Of a stretch of 64,000 nucleotides of DNA, positions 1-8,775 are shown piece by piece. Source of the DNA: Nitrosovibrio sp. Nv17. GTDB taxonomy: Bacteria; Pseudomonadota; Gammaproteobacteria; Burkholderiales; Nitrosomonadaceae. The DNA lies in the NCBI RefSeq assembly GCF_900119085.1, contig NZ_FPIQ01000001.1, positions 62,001-126,000 of the forward strand, given 5' to 3'. Under the pieces are notes generated by a model, which was not told where the DNA came from, did no database searches, and saw only the letters and a list, made by a program, of their open reading frames with translations. The position numbers were made by a program, and so were the translations under genes. Position 1 is the stretch's first letter. Every line of letters begins with the position of its first letter.

Positions 1-120
1 GACAGGGTGCTGGCCCTCTCGGCGCTGACGCTGCCCCATGGACTGGTACGCGTCATCCTGGCGGAGCAGCTGTATCGTGCGGTATCCCTGATCAAGGGGC
101 ACCCGTATCATCGGACGTGA
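1..120 (+). CDS. C-terminal end of an unidentified protein (cut by window edge)
   Basis: The first 39 codons of the window stay open in frame 1 and end at a TGA. Third codon positions are strongly G/C, as in the neighbouring genes, which supports real coding. The fragment is rather hydrophobic (it includes [20 protein letters not shown]) and ends in KGHPYHRT. I do not recognise the family from so short a tail. The next gene starts about 170 bases downstream, so nothing here says the two are co-transcribed. Confidence 0.6.
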   Translation, partial: DRVLALSALTLPHGLVRVILAEQLYRAVSLIKGHPYHRT

Positions 121-294
121 AAACGGGCGGCGCCGGGACCGTTGGTGCCGGAACTCCAGGGGTGCTTTTCAGTCTATCGTCTGGAAACGGGGTCGAATGG
201 TGTAGAATGTCTGCCCCTGGTGAGGATCGCAATCGCCGCGGTAACACCGGGAGGACGGGACTCATGCGATATGCAAGAACCGAACAGAGGTCAA

Positions 295-777
295 ATGAAT
301 AAACCAGTTTATGCGTGGCTGTCAGGATGCATGCTCATGGGCATGCTGTCGGGCGCTCCTGCGGCTGCCGCTCCGGCCACGGTCGAGGTCTACAAGAGCC
401 CGACCTGCGGCTGCTGTGCGAAATGGGTCGACCACATGCGCGCGCACGGCTTCAACGTCAATGTCCATGACGTAGGCAACGAGGAGGCCCGCAAACGCGC
501 AGGCATCTCCACTGGGCTGGGCTCGTGCCATACCGCGCTGGTCGACGGCTACGCCATCGAGGGCCACGTGCCTGCACAGGATATCAAGCGGTTCCTGAAA
601 GAACGTCCCAGGGCGATCGGCCTGACCGCACCGGGCATGCCGCATGGCTCTCCCGGAATGGAAGGCGGGCGCAGCGATCCCTATGACGTGCTTCTGATCG
701 ACAAGCAGGGCGGCACTTCCGTATACAGCAGTTATCCTTCATCTGATCGGCCCGGTTCCCTGATGAGACTCAAGTGA
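295..777 (+). CDS. DUF411 family periplasmic metal-binding protein
   Basis: The 160-residue protein has an N-terminal signal peptide (hydrophobic stretch to about residue 26, Ala-rich cleavage region). A CGCC motif follows at residues 38-41 (SPTCGCCAKW), then a conserved SCHTALV segment and a Met/His/Gly tail (GMPHGSPGME). This is the DUF411 pattern, a family associated with copper and other metal binding in the periplasm. The function here is inferred from the family and the cysteines, not shown. I start at the ATG at 295 because it gives the signal peptide and has AGAGG just upstream; an in-frame extension to 142 adds nothing signal-like. A haem lipoprotein follows immediately, which suggests a small periplasmic metal or redox unit. 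Confidence 0.85.
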   Translation: MNKPVYAWLSGCMLMGMLSGAPAAAAPATVEVYKSPTCGCCAKWVDHMRAHGFNVNVHDVGNEEARKRAGISTGLGSCHTALVDGYAIEGHVPAQDIKRFLKERPRAIGLTAPGMPHGSPGMEGGRSDPYDVLLIDKQGGTSVYSSYPSSDRPGSLMRLK

Positions 778-866
778 GGGTGGGGCGATCCGCGGTCGTC
801 GCCGTCCGTGGGCAAAGAGGGCGGGAGGAGACGGCGCCGGAAGCGAGGGCGTCTTGCAGTGTCCGC

Positions 867-1412
867 ATGTTGCTGCCGGTCTTTGTCGCCATCCTGATCG
901 GAGGTTGCGGTCAGTCCGGTGCTCCCTCCGCTCCGGCGGTACCCGCCGTTGCCGGGCCGGAAGCATCTTCCGGGGATCCGGCCTCTCCTTCCGCCGGAGC
1001 CGCCAATCCGGCCGCCGAACCTGCGGTCGAATCAGCTCCGTCCGTCGCTCCCGTGCAGCAGGTGGCGCGCAAGCTCGATACGGCGGAGGTCGATCGGGGC
1101 GCTGCGGTGTATCGCGCGCATTGCGCGAATTGCCACGGGCGCCAGGGAGAGGCCACCACCGGCTGGCGGACGCCCGGTGCCGACGGCAAGTATCCACCGC
1201 CGCCGCTGGATGACAGCGCCCACGCCTGGCATCATTCCAGCGAAACGCTGGAAAAGATGATCAGAGTGGGGGGGAGCGGCATGCCCGCATGGGACGGCAG
1301 GCTGACCGATCAGCAGATCCGCGACGTGGTCGCCTGGATCAAGTCACTATGGTCGGATGAGATCTACGATATCTGGTACAAGGAAATCGAGCATCCTTCG
1401 CAACCTGGATAG
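867..1412 (+). CDS. mono-haem cytochrome c, predicted lipoprotein
   Basis: The 181-residue protein starts with a short hydrophobic segment ending in a lipobox-like IGGC (Cys14). An Ala/Pro-rich linker of about 55 residues follows, then a cytochrome c domain. The haem site is CANCH at residues 86-90 and the likely axial Met is Met139 in GGSGMPAW. It probably carries electrons while tethered to a membrane on the periplasmic side; its partner is unknown. The start is uncertain. The frame is open back to a GTG at 774 that overlaps the stop of the DUF411 gene, but the ATG at 867 gives a clean lipoprotein signal, although its Shine-Dalgarno is weak. It converges on rplS. Confidence 0.8.
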   Translation: MLLPVFVAILIGGCGQSGAPSAPAVPAVAGPEASSGDPASPSAGAANPAAEPAVESAPSVAPVQQVARKLDTAEVDRGAAVYRAHCANCHGRQGEATTGWRTPGADGKYPPPPLDDSAHAWHHSSETLEKMIRVGGSGMPAWDGRLTDQQIRDVVAWIKSLWSDEIYDIWYKEIEHPSQPG

Positions 1413-1445
1413 GGCGAGGGGATGCGAGGTGGCTTCGAGCTCTCG

Positions 1446-1853
1446 CTATTCCGGTGTCGGGTCCGCCGTTTTGGGAGCCTCCTTTTTCGAAGTTGCCCGG
1501 GCCGGAAGCTTCTCGCGGATGCGGGCGGACTTGCCGGAACGTTCCCTGAGGTAGTAAAGCTTGGCACGGCGCACATCTCCGCGACGCTTGACCTCGATGT
1601 TGGCGATCAGTGGCGAGTAGGTCTGGAAGGTACGTTCCACGCCCTCGCCGCTGGATATCTTGCGCACCGTGAATGCAGAATTGAGTCCCCGGTTGCGTTT
1701 TGCGATCACGACCCCTTCATAGGCCTGAACGCGCTTGCGATCACCCTCGACCACCCTCACGCTGACGATGACCGTGTCGCCCGGTGCAAAGTCCGGGATG
1801 GTCTTGCCCAGGCGATTGATTTCCTCGTTCTCAAGCTGTTCGATCAGATTCAT
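1446..1853 (-). CDS. rplS: 50S ribosomal protein L19
   Basis: L19 sits at the 30S-50S interface. The 135-residue product begins [12 protein letters not shown] and carries the family core ([43 protein letters not shown]). It has a C-terminal tail of about 20 residues rich in Lys, Ala and Pro that goes beyond the usual core length. The start at 1853 is preceded by AAGGAG; an upstream in-frame extension is not L19-like. It is the last gene of rpsP-rimM-trmD-rplS, and its first 23 bases overlap the end of trmD, so its ribosome-binding site lies inside the trmD coding region. Confidence 0.97.
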   Translation of the reverse strand: MNLIEQLENEEINRLGKTIPDFAPGDTVIVSVRVVEGDRKRVQAYEGVVIAKRNRGLNSAFTVRKISSGEGVERTFQTYSPLIANIEVKRRGDVRRAKLYYLRERSGKSARIREKLPARATSKKEAPKTADPTPE

Positions 1854-2652
1854 TTTCCGCTCCTTGCTGTTGTCCCAGGGCTTCATCGCGCCCATGGATG
1901 CGCTTGAATTCTTCCAGTAGCCTCGCTTCCTCGCCGGTGAGGCCCTGCTCCATTTTTACTGCCAGCAGATCCGGGCGGCGCAGCCATGTCCTGCCCAGTG
2001 CCTGCCGCAGGCGCCATCGCCGGATATCGGCGTGGTTGCCCGATAAGAGGATATCCGGTACGCGATCCCCCTCATATACTTCCGGCCTCGTGTATTGAGG
2101 AAAGTCGAGCAGCCCGTCCACGAAGGAATCCTGGGTGGCCGAATGCGTATCCCCCAGTACGCCGGGCATCTGCCGTACCATGCTGTCCATCAGCACCATC
2201 GCCGCCAGCTCTCCTCCCGAGAGCACATAGTCGCCGATCGAGATTTCATCATCCACTGCCCGCGCGATCACGCGTTCATCCACTCCTTCGTAGCGTCCGG
2301 CAAGCAGGATCAATGCGGGCAGCCGGCAGAGAGACATCACCAGCTCGTGATCCAGCAGGCGTCCCTGCGGCGAGAGGTAGATCACTTTCGCCTCCGCGAT
2401 GCCGCTGTCCGCCTGCCGGGCTCTGGCTGCGCCGATCGCCCGTTCCAGCGGCTGTGCCAGCATCAGCATGCCCGGTCCGCCGCCGTAGGGCCGATCATCC
2501 ACCGTACGGTGGGCATCCTCCGTGAAGTCGCGTGGATTCCAGGCGCGCAGGCGATAGATCCCGTTTTCCGCGGCCCGACCGGTGACGCCATACCGGGTGA
2601 CGGCGTCGAACATCTCGGGAAACAGCGTAATCGCGTCGAACTCGAAGGTCAT
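1831..2652 (-). CDS. trmD: tRNA (guanine37-N1)-methyltransferase
   Basis: TrmD uses S-adenosylmethionine to methylate N1 of G37 beside the anticodon, which prevents +1 frameshifting. The 273-residue protein shows the N-terminal signature ([14 protein letters not shown]), the [10 protein letters not shown] segment and the trefoil-knot SAM site ([19 protein letters not shown]). The C-terminal helical domain carries a somewhat extended polar tail. It is the third gene of the rpsP operon. Its stop lies 23 bases inside rplS, so translation of the two is probably coupled. Confidence 0.97.
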   Translation of the reverse strand: MTFEFDAITLFPEMFDAVTRYGVTGRAAENGIYRLRAWNPRDFTEDAHRTVDDRPYGGGPGMLMLAQPLERAIGAARARQADSGIAEAKVIYLSPQGRLLDHELVMSLCRLPALILLAGRYEGVDERVIARAVDDEISIGDYVLSGGELAAMVLMDSMVRQMPGVLGDTHSATQDSFVDGLLDFPQYTRPEVYEGDRVPDILLSGNHADIRRWRLRQALGRTWLRRPDLLAVKMEQGLTGEEARLLEEFKRIHGRDEALGQQQGAENESDRTA

Positions 2653-2712
2653 TCTGCTTCCGGGCAGCCGGCCGTCCCGTCGGATCCGGCCCCGAGTACC
2701 CGTTTCGGCACG

Positions 2713-3225
2713 CTAGTAATCCACTCCCCAGTCTACCGTTATCCGTCCTTTCTCCAGATCGACCCCGGCGATCACGGCATCGACAAAAGGGATCAACCGC
2801 TCCTTGTCGCCTTCCACCGGATTGCACACCCTGAGCACGTCGTTGGCGCCGGTTTCCAGCAGGCCGGTCACTTTTCCCAGTTCTTCAGCCTGGAGATTGA
2901 TCACTTCCAGGCCGATCAGATCCACCCAGTAGTAGCCCTCCCTGCCGTTCTTCGCCAGATCCGGCAGGCTGTTCCTGGGCACCGCGATCTGCAGGCCCTG
3001 CAACTGCGCGGCCACAGCGCGATCGGTACAGCCTTCGAGCGCGACGGTCAGCGTGCTTCCGCGAACCTCGCACCGGCCCACCCTGGCCTCTCTCCAGGGT
3101 GGGCCGTCCTTCCCCAGCCACCAGACGGGATAATCGAGCAAGCCATTCGGATGCTCGGTATACGGGGTCACCCTGACCCAGCCCAGCACGCCGAAGGGGC
3201 CGGCGATGTGCCCCATGACGACCAT
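2713..3225 (-). CDS. rimM: ribosome maturation factor RimM
   Basis: RimM helps assemble the head of the 30S subunit and binds S19. The sequence has the N-terminal RimM domain (MGHIAGPFGVLGWVRV) and a C-terminal PRC-barrel (GYYWVDLIGLEV, GRITVDWG). I use the ATG at 3225, giving 170 residues, because the family begins with this segment and the codon lies just past the rpsP stop. A TTG at 3279 would extend the protein by 18 residues inside rpsP. No strong Shine-Dalgarno precedes either start. Second gene of the operon. Confidence 0.95.
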   Translation of the reverse strand: MVVMGHIAGPFGVLGWVRVTPYTEHPNGLLDYPVWWLGKDGPPWREARVGRCEVRGSTLTVALEGCTDRAVAAQLQGLQIAVPRNSLPDLAKNGREGYYWVDLIGLEVINLQAEELGKVTGLLETGANDVLRVCNPVEGDKERLIPFVDAVIAGVDLEKGRITVDWGVDY

Positions 3226-3241
3226 GGCTGATTCATCGGGT

Positions 3242-3511
3242 TCAGGTACTGCTGCCTGCGGCTGCCTGTCTTGCACCAAACTGCCTGACCAGTTTCCTGA
3301 CGGTATCGGACAGCTGTGCGCCCTGGGATTGCCAATGGCTGATCCGGTCCAGCTGGACGCGCAATCCCTCCTCGCCTTCGGCGGCCCTGGGATTGTAGAA
3401 ACCGATGCGCTCTATGAACTTGCCGTCACGTGTGCTGCGGGAATCTGCGACCACCAGGTTGAAAAACGGGCGCTTTCTGGCGCCGCTTCGTGCCAATCGA
3501 ATAATGACCAT
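3242..3511 (-). CDS. rpsP: 30S ribosomal protein S16
   Basis: The 89-residue protein matches S16 throughout: [17 protein letters not shown] at the start, then [22 protein letters not shown] and the C-terminal [13 protein letters not shown] segment. S16 is an early-binding 30S assembly protein. It is the first gene of rpsP-rimM-trmD-rplS. A good sigma-70-type promoter lies about 40 bases upstream. Confidence 0.97.
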   Translation of the reverse strand: MVIIRLARSGARKRPFFNLVVADSRSTRDGKFIERIGFYNPRAAEGEEGLRVQLDRISHWQSQGAQLSDTVRKLVRQFGARQAAAGSST

Positions 3512-3553
3512 GTGTATATGTGCCTTTGCCTGCCCGGGACTGAAAAGGGTGTG

Positions 3554-3583
3554 ATTTTACGGTAATTTTCATCCTGTTAGCAA
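3554..3583 (-). promoter_or_regulatory. predicted sigma-70 promoter of the rpsP operon
   Basis: Read on the minus strand, a TTGCTA box (3583-3578) is separated by 18 bases from TAAAAT (3559-3554). These match four and five of six positions of the -35 and -10 consensus. The expected transcript start is about 35 bases before the rpsP ATG. Prediction from sequence only. Confidence 0.5.
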
Positions 3584-3597
3584 GCGGATAAATACCC

Positions 3598-3651
3598 CCC
3601 GCGCGAACGTGCGGGATCCATGTCGGGGGTCGGGCGCTCGTACAGGCGCCC
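3598..3651 (-). terminator. pair of hairpins between polA and rpsP
   Basis: Two stem-loops lie downstream of the polA stop. GGGCGC (3632-3637) pairs with GCGCCC (3646-3651) around an 8-base loop. CCCGCGC (3598-3604) pairs with GTGCGGG (3609-3615), with one G-U pair. In the polA reading direction the second stem runs into GGGGTATTTAT, a poor U-tract. They may end polA transcripts before the rpsP promoter. Confidence 0.35.
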
Positions 3652-3679
3652 CTGCCCGCAGGATGCGCGATCGGTCTTC

Positions 3680-6412
3680 TCAGTGCGCCTGTTCCCAGTT
3701 CGGGCCTGTCCCAATGTCCACCAGCAGGGGGACATCCAGCCGTGCTGCTCCGTTCATCATCCCCGGCAGGGTGGTGCTGACGATTTCCATTTCATCATCC
3801 GGGACTTCCAGCACGAGCTCGTCGTGGACCTGCATGATCAGCCTGCTGCGCAGCTTGGCGCCGTTCAGCCATGCATGGACTGCGATCATGGCCCGTTTGA
3901 TGATATCCGCTGCGGTTCCCTGCATCGGTGCGTTGATGGCCGCACGTTCCGCACCCTGCCTGCGGTTGGCGTTGGGGCTGTTGATCTCCGGCAGCCACAG
4001 CCGGCGGCCGAACACGGTTTCGACGTAACCGGCCTCCCTCGCCGTTTCCCGAATGTGCTGCATGTACTGCGCCACCCCGGGATAGCGTGCGAAGTAGCGA
4101 TCCATGTACGCACGGGCGGCCGCCCGCTCGATACCCAGCTGGGTGGCCAGGCCAAATTCGGACATGCCGTAGATCAGTCCGAAATTGATGATCTTGGCAT
4201 AGCGCCGCTGCTCGCTGTCGACCGTTTCCGCCGCGATACCGAAAATCTCCGCAGCGGTGGCGCGATGGATGTCCTCTCCAGCCGCAAAGGCGCGAAGCAG
4301 GCCTGCATCCTGGGAGATGTGCGCCATGATGCGTAGTTCGATCTGCGAGTAGTCGGCGGAGACGATGCAATGCCCGGGGGGAGCGATGAACGCTTCGCGG
4401 ATGCGGCGGCCCTCGGCGGTGCGCACCGGGATGTTCTGCAGGTTGGGCTCGTTGCTGGCGAGCCGCCCGGTCACCGCCACCGCCTGCGCGTAGTTGGTAT
4501 GCACGCGCCCGGTGGCGACATCCACCATGCGCGGCAGCTTGTCCGTGTAGGTGGACTTGAGCTTGGCGAGGCCGCGGTACTCCAGCAGGGTTTTTGCCAG
4601 GGGATAATCCAGCGCGAGTTGCTGCAGCACGTCCTCGTCGGTGGAAGGGGTTCCGCCCGGTGTCTTCTTGATGACGGGAAGCTTCAGCTGGGTAAACAGA
4701 ATCTCCTGAATCTGCCTGGGTGAATTGAGATTGAACGGCTGGCGCGCAAGCGCATGTGCCCGTGTTTCCAGCGTCAGCATTTTTTCGCCCAGTTCACGGC
4801 TCTGCACTTCCAGAAGCTTCAGATCCAGCAGCACCCCGCTGCGTTCCATGTCGAACAGGATGTGCGATACCGGTATCTCCAGCGAGCGATAGACGTATGC
4901 GAGTTTTTCGTCCGCTTCGATGGCGGGATGCAGGCACAGGTGCAGTCGCAGCGTGACGTCGGCATCCTCCGCAGCATACTGCGTCGCGCGTTCGATCTCG
5001 ACCTGGTCGAAGCCGATGCGCGCCGATCCCTTGCCGGTGACTTCGTCGTAGGTGAGGGTCTTGACGTCGAGATGGCGGGAGGCGAGGCTGTCCATGTCGT
5101 GTGGACGATGGGATTCCAGCACGTAGGACTGCAGCAGCGTGTCATGCGCGATGCCTGCCAGAGAAACGCCATGGTTGGCCAGGACATGCCTGTCGTACTT
5201 GAGGTTCTGGCCTACCTTGGGTCGGCCGGCGTCTTCCAGCCATGGCCTGAGCTTTTCAAGGGCGGCGTCAGTCGTCAGCTGCTGGGGTGCTCCCGGATAT
5301 CGGTGCGCCAGCGGCAGATAGGCTGCCCGATGGGGTTCCATCGAAAAGGAGATGCCGACGAGCCGGGCGCGCATCGGATCCAGTCCCGTAGTCTCGGTAT
5401 CCAATGCCACCAGGGGCGCTGCCCGCATCCGTACGAGCCATTCATCAAGGTCGGCGTGCGTGAGGAGAGTGTGGTATTCGGCTGGGGCGGCCTCCTTCCC
5501 GGGCTGATCCATGGCCGTGCCCCCGGCCGCGGCATCGTCCTGCGTGCTCTCCTGCCCGGGGGAAGCTTCCAGTTGTATCTCTCGCAACCAGGACCGGAAG
5601 TCCAGCTGCGCATACAGCTGGGCCAGCTTCGTGGTGTCGGCTCTTCCCGGTGCCAGGTCGTGCAGGCCGACGGGCAGCGGCACGTCGCATCGTATGGTCA
5701 GCAGTTCGCGGGAGCGATCCAGCCAGCCGAGTGCGGTGCGCAGGTTCATGCCGACTGCACCGTTGATCTCGCTGGCGTGCGCGATGACCGCGTCCAACGT
5801 ACCGTACTGGTTGAGCCACTTGAGGGCGGTCTTCGGACCCACCTTTTCCACCCCGGGGATGTTGTCCACCGCGTCGCCCACCAGTGCCAGGTAGTCGAGC
5901 ATGCGTGCAGGCGGTACACCGAATTTCGCCAGCACCGCTGCCTCGTCCAGCGTCTCGTTGCTCATGGTATTGACCAGCATTACTTGGGGATTCACCAGTT
6001 GCGCGATATCCTTGTCGCCAGTGGAAATGATGCAGCGCATGTTTTCCCGCGCCGCCTGCGTTGCCAGCGTACCGATCACATCGTCGGCCTCCACCCCGTC
6101 CACGATCAGCAGAGGCCACCCCAGGGCCTTGATGCACGCGTGCAATGGGGGGATCTGGGTTGCCAGGGTATCCGGCATGGGCGGACGGTGTGCCTTGTAG
6201 TCCGGATAGATGTCGTCGCGGAAGGTCTTGCCTTTTGCATCGAATACGCACGCGATATAATCGGCGCGGTAGTCCTTGAGCAGTCGGCGCAGCATGCCGA
6301 GCACGCCGTAGATCGCACCGGTCGGCTCCTGGGCGCGGTTTCGCAAATCCGGAAGCGCATGGAATGCGCGATACAGGTAGGATGAGCCATCCACCAGCAG
6401 CAACGTTTTCAT
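3680..6412 (-). CDS. polA: DNA polymerase I
   Basis: DNA polymerase I acts in Okazaki-fragment processing and excision repair. The 910-residue protein has three domains in order. The N-terminal 5'-3' exonuclease begins MKTLLLVDGSSYLYRAFHALP. The proofreading exonuclease has its acidic motifs intact (LDTETTGLD near residue 345, NLKYDRH, and YAAEDAD). The polymerase domain has motif A (SADYSQIELRI), motif B (RRYAKIINFGLIYG) and motif C (VHDELVLEV). Both exonucleases therefore look active. The start at 6412 has GGAAG upstream and is canonical for the family. It is divergent from the LOG gene, with only 20 bases between the two start codons. Confidence 0.98.
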   Translation of the reverse strand: MKTLLLVDGSSYLYRAFHALPDLRNRAQEPTGAIYGVLGMLRRLLKDYRADYIACVFDAKGKTFRDDIYPDYKAHRPPMPDTLATQIPPLHACIKALGWPLLIVDGVEADDVIGTLATQAARENMRCIISTGDKDIAQLVNPQVMLVNTMSNETLDEAAVLAKFGVPPARMLDYLALVGDAVDNIPGVEKVGPKTALKWLNQYGTLDAVIAHASEINGAVGMNLRTALGWLDRSRELLTIRCDVPLPVGLHDLAPGRADTTKLAQLYAQLDFRSWLREIQLEASPGQESTQDDAAAGGTAMDQPGKEAAPAEYHTLLTHADLDEWLVRMRAAPLVALDTETTGLDPMRARLVGISFSMEPHRAAYLPLAHRYPGAPQQLTTDAALEKLRPWLEDAGRPKVGQNLKYDRHVLANHGVSLAGIAHDTLLQSYVLESHRPHDMDSLASRHLDVKTLTYDEVTGKGSARIGFDQVEIERATQYAAEDADVTLRLHLCLHPAIEADEKLAYVYRSLEIPVSHILFDMERSGVLLDLKLLEVQSRELGEKMLTLETRAHALARQPFNLNSPRQIQEILFTQLKLPVIKKTPGGTPSTDEDVLQQLALDYPLAKTLLEYRGLAKLKSTYTDKLPRMVDVATGRVHTNYAQAVAVTGRLASNEPNLQNIPVRTAEGRRIREAFIAPPGHCIVSADYSQIELRIMAHISQDAGLLRAFAAGEDIHRATAAEIFGIAAETVDSEQRRYAKIINFGLIYGMSEFGLATQLGIERAAARAYMDRYFARYPGVAQYMQHIRETAREAGYVETVFGRRLWLPEINSPNANRRQGAERAAINAPMQGTAADIIKRAMIAVHAWLNGAKLRSRLIMQVHDELVLEVPDDEMEIVSTTLPGMMNGAARLDVPLLVDIGTGPNWEQAH

Positions 6413-6432
6413 CTTACTTCCAAGGGTGTCCA

Positions 6433-7161
6433 ATGAGTACGCAAGACAAGATGGCCCGCCTGATGACGGACGATGCTCATGAAAAGAACTGGTCGGCCAG
6501 AGAGTCGTGGCGCGTGTTCGGCATTATGGCAGAATTCGTCGAGGCGACGGAACGTCTGAACGCGATCCAGCCTGCGGTCAGCATCTTCGGCAGTGCACGT
6601 ACCCATCCAGGCCACCCCTACTATACGTTGGCCGAGCAGATCGCCCGACAGCTGTCCGACGCCGGTTTTTCCGTGATCTCGGGCGGTGGTCCGGGAATCA
6701 TGGAGGCCGCGAACAAGGGCGCCTACCTCGGGGTTTCGCCCAGTGTCGGCCTGAACATCCAGTTGCCGCACGAGCAGCATCGCAACGTGTACCAGGATAT
6801 CAGCCAGACATTCCGGCATTTTTTCGCGCGCAAGTACATGTTCGTGAAATTCGCCACCGCCTACGTCGTGCTGCCCGGCGGATTCGGCACGCTGGACGAG
6901 CTGATGGAAGCCCTGACCCTGGTCCAGACCGGCAAGACCCGCAAGATGCCGATCATCCTGGTCTGCACCGATTTCTGGTGTGGCATGCTCGACTGGATGC
7001 GGCAGACGCTCGTTGCCGAGGGCATGATCGCGCGGGAGGACATGGATCTGATCCAGGTAATCGATGCGCCAGACGAAGTGGTGAAGGCGATATTCCGCTA
7101 TTATGAGACCAGCGGGTTCGAACCTTCTGCGGCGGAAAGGGAGATTCAGCTCAATCTGTGA
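6433..7161 (+). CDS. LOG family protein (Rossmann-fold nucleotide phosphoribohydrolase-like)
   Basis: The 242-residue protein carries both LOG/YgdH signatures, SGGGPGIMEAANKGA and PGGFGTLDELMEA. LOG enzymes remove ribose 5-phosphate from nucleoside monophosphates (cytokinin activation in plants, nucleotide turnover in bacteria). The substrate here is unknown. The start at 6433 is preceded by AAGGG with a 6-base spacer. The N-terminal 60 residues before the Rossmann domain resemble the longer bacterial members. Its promoter must lie within the 5' part of polA, because the two ATGs are 20 bases apart. Confidence 0.9.
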   Translation: MSTQDKMARLMTDDAHEKNWSARESWRVFGIMAEFVEATERLNAIQPAVSIFGSARTHPGHPYYTLAEQIARQLSDAGFSVISGGGPGIMEAANKGAYLGVSPSVGLNIQLPHEQHRNVYQDISQTFRHFFARKYMFVKFATAYVVLPGGFGTLDELMEALTLVQTGKTRKMPIILVCTDFWCGMLDWMRQTLVAEGMIAREDMDLIQVIDAPDEVVKAIFRYYETSGFEPSAAEREIQLNL

Positions 7162-7219
7162 AGTGTCATGCGCGCATCCTTTCGGATAGAATGGGTGCTC
7201 GACCTGCCAGGAGCAGTCC

Positions 7220-7579
7220 ATGCATCCGATGATCCTAGCCTTGCTGCTGAGCATCAGCCTGCCGGCGGCGGCGCAGTCCGGGCCGAAAGACCTGCAGCCG
7301 ATCCCCGATGTGCCGGAACCTCCGGAGATACCCATGCCGTCTCCCGGCGACACGGACGATCCCATGCTCGAGCCGCAGGTCACCATCATCAAGCGCGGCG
7401 AGGATCAGATCGAGGAATACCGCATCAATGGACACCTCTACATGATCAAGGTGACTCCTCGCATCGGCCTGCCGTACTATCTGATCGACAATCAGGGCGA
7501 CGGCACGTTTTCCGCAGGCGGCTCGGGAGGACTGGATCAGAACGTCCGTCCGCCCATGTGGATATTGCGCCAGTTCTAG
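7220..7579 (+). CDS. DUF2782 domain protein
   Basis: A 119-residue protein with a probable signal peptide (MHPMILALLLSISLPAAAQ), a Pro-rich linker, and a compact domain containing VTIIKRGEDQIEEYRINGHLYMIKV cut here as EYRINGHLYMIKV and GLPYYLIDNQGDG. This is the DUF2782 pattern; the function is unknown. DUF2782 genes lie between polA and homoserine kinase in many beta- and gammaproteobacteria, and the same order holds here with LOG inserted. Probably periplasmic. Confidence 0.85.
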   Translation: MHPMILALLLSISLPAAAQSGPKDLQPIPDVPEPPEIPMPSPGDTDDPMLEPQVTIIKRGEDQIEEYRINGHLYMIKVTPRIGLPYYLIDNQGDGTFSAGGSGGLDQNVRPPMWILRQF

Positions 7580-7599
7580 GGCCTGGCGCACGATTCTTG

Positions 7600-7616
7600 T
7601 CCCGCGGGGGGCGGGA
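7600..7616 (+). other. short stem-loop without T-tract after DUF2782 gene
   Basis: TCCCGC (7600-7605) and GCGGGA (7611-7616) form a perfect 6-bp stem around five G residues, 20 bases after the DUF2782 stop. No T-run follows. It could be a stability or pausing hairpin. Confidence 0.3.
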
Positions 7617-7767
7617 TGACACCCGATGCGACATGCTCGTGCGTGTGCCGGACCCGGGCCGTGGAACCGGAATGTCCCCGATCCTGGCCTCTTTGGGTTA
7701 ATATATCCACACAAGCAAGAAGGTCGCGCGGGATTCTAACCGCCTCTTCCCCTTTTCCCTTTCGTTC

Positions 7768-8718
7768 ATGTCCGTCTTCACTACCGTCGCGCCAGGCCAA
7801 CTGTCCGCATGGCTGAAAAACTATCCGCTGGGTACGCTGGTAGGTCTGGAAGGCATCTCTTCCGGCATCGAGAACACGAACTACTTCGTTACCACCACCC
7901 AGGGAAGGTACGTTCTGACCCTGTTCGAGAAGCTCACAGCCTTCGAGCTTCCGTACTATCTGAATCTGATGGCATACCTGTCGCAACGTGGCATTCCCTG
8001 TCCCCGTCCCATCGCCGATTTCAACGGGGAGTATCTGGGCGAACTCAGCGGCCGGCCGGCCAGCATCGTCACCTGCCTGCCCGGCGAATCCAGGGAGCGT
8101 CCGACGCCTTCCGATTGCACCATGATCGGCAGGCTGCTGGCGACCATGCACGAAGCCGGTTCACGTTATCCGGAAGTCATGCAGAACCCGCGGGGTGCCA
8201 GGTGGTGCGAGGCCACGGCGCCCCATGTCATGCCTTTCCTTGCCACGGACGAGGTCATTCTCCTCGAAGAGGAGTTGCGCTTCCAGGCGGCCTGCGATTT
8301 CGACGGATTGCCGCACGGGGTGATCCACGCGGACCTGTTTCGCGACAATGTCCTGTTCTGGGGGGATGCGATAGGAGGGGTGATCGATTTCTATTTCGCC
8401 TGCAACGACAGACTGCTGTACGATATCGCCATCACGGCCAACGACTGGTGCCTGGACGAGGGCGGCAGGCTGGACGCGGAGCGCGTGCGATACCTGCTCG
8501 ACGCCTATCAGGGCGTGCGCCGGTTGACCGCTGCCGAACATGCCGCCTGGCCGGCCATGCTGCGCGCCGGGGCTTTGCGTTTCTGGCTGTCGCGGCTGTA
8601 CGATCATCACCTGCCGCGCGTGGGAGAGTTGACGCACACCAAGAACCCCGTGCATTTCATGCATATACTGAGGAATCATGTGGCGGCCCATCCGGAACTG
8701 GCGAGTTTCTGGGTGTAG
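7768..8718 (+). CDS. thrB: homoserine kinase (APH-fold type)
   Basis: The 316-residue protein belongs to the aminoglycoside-phosphotransferase-like homoserine kinases, not the GHMP type. It has the N-terminal [16 protein letters not shown] segment, the catalytic [14 protein letters not shown] loop (Asp as base) and [11 protein letters not shown] for metal binding. It phosphorylates homoserine in threonine synthesis, so it feeds the threonine that IlvA uses. Its position after DUF2782 near polA is a conserved arrangement. The transcript may continue into the downstream membrane protein gene. Confidence 0.93.
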   Translation: MSVFTTVAPGQLSAWLKNYPLGTLVGLEGISSGIENTNYFVTTTQGRYVLTLFEKLTAFELPYYLNLMAYLSQRGIPCPRPIADFNGEYLGELSGRPASIVTCLPGESRERPTPSDCTMIGRLLATMHEAGSRYPEVMQNPRGARWCEATAPHVMPFLATDEVILLEEELRFQAACDFDGLPHGVIHADLFRDNVLFWGDAIGGVIDFYFACNDRLLYDIAITANDWCLDEGGRLDAERVRYLLDAYQGVRRLTAAEHAAWPAMLRAGALRFWLSRLYDHHLPRVGELTHTKNPVHFMHILRNHVAAHPELASFWV

Positions 8719-8775
8719 ACGGCGAAGGTGTGGCCCGGGAGGGGAGCGGGGTCACTGGCATTGGAGATACGGAAC

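Noticed and set aside
4754-6385. Long plus-strand frames opposite polA, and similar long frames opposite proS, carB and others
   Set aside because: They are antisense shadows of strong genes in GC-rich DNA, with no family features.
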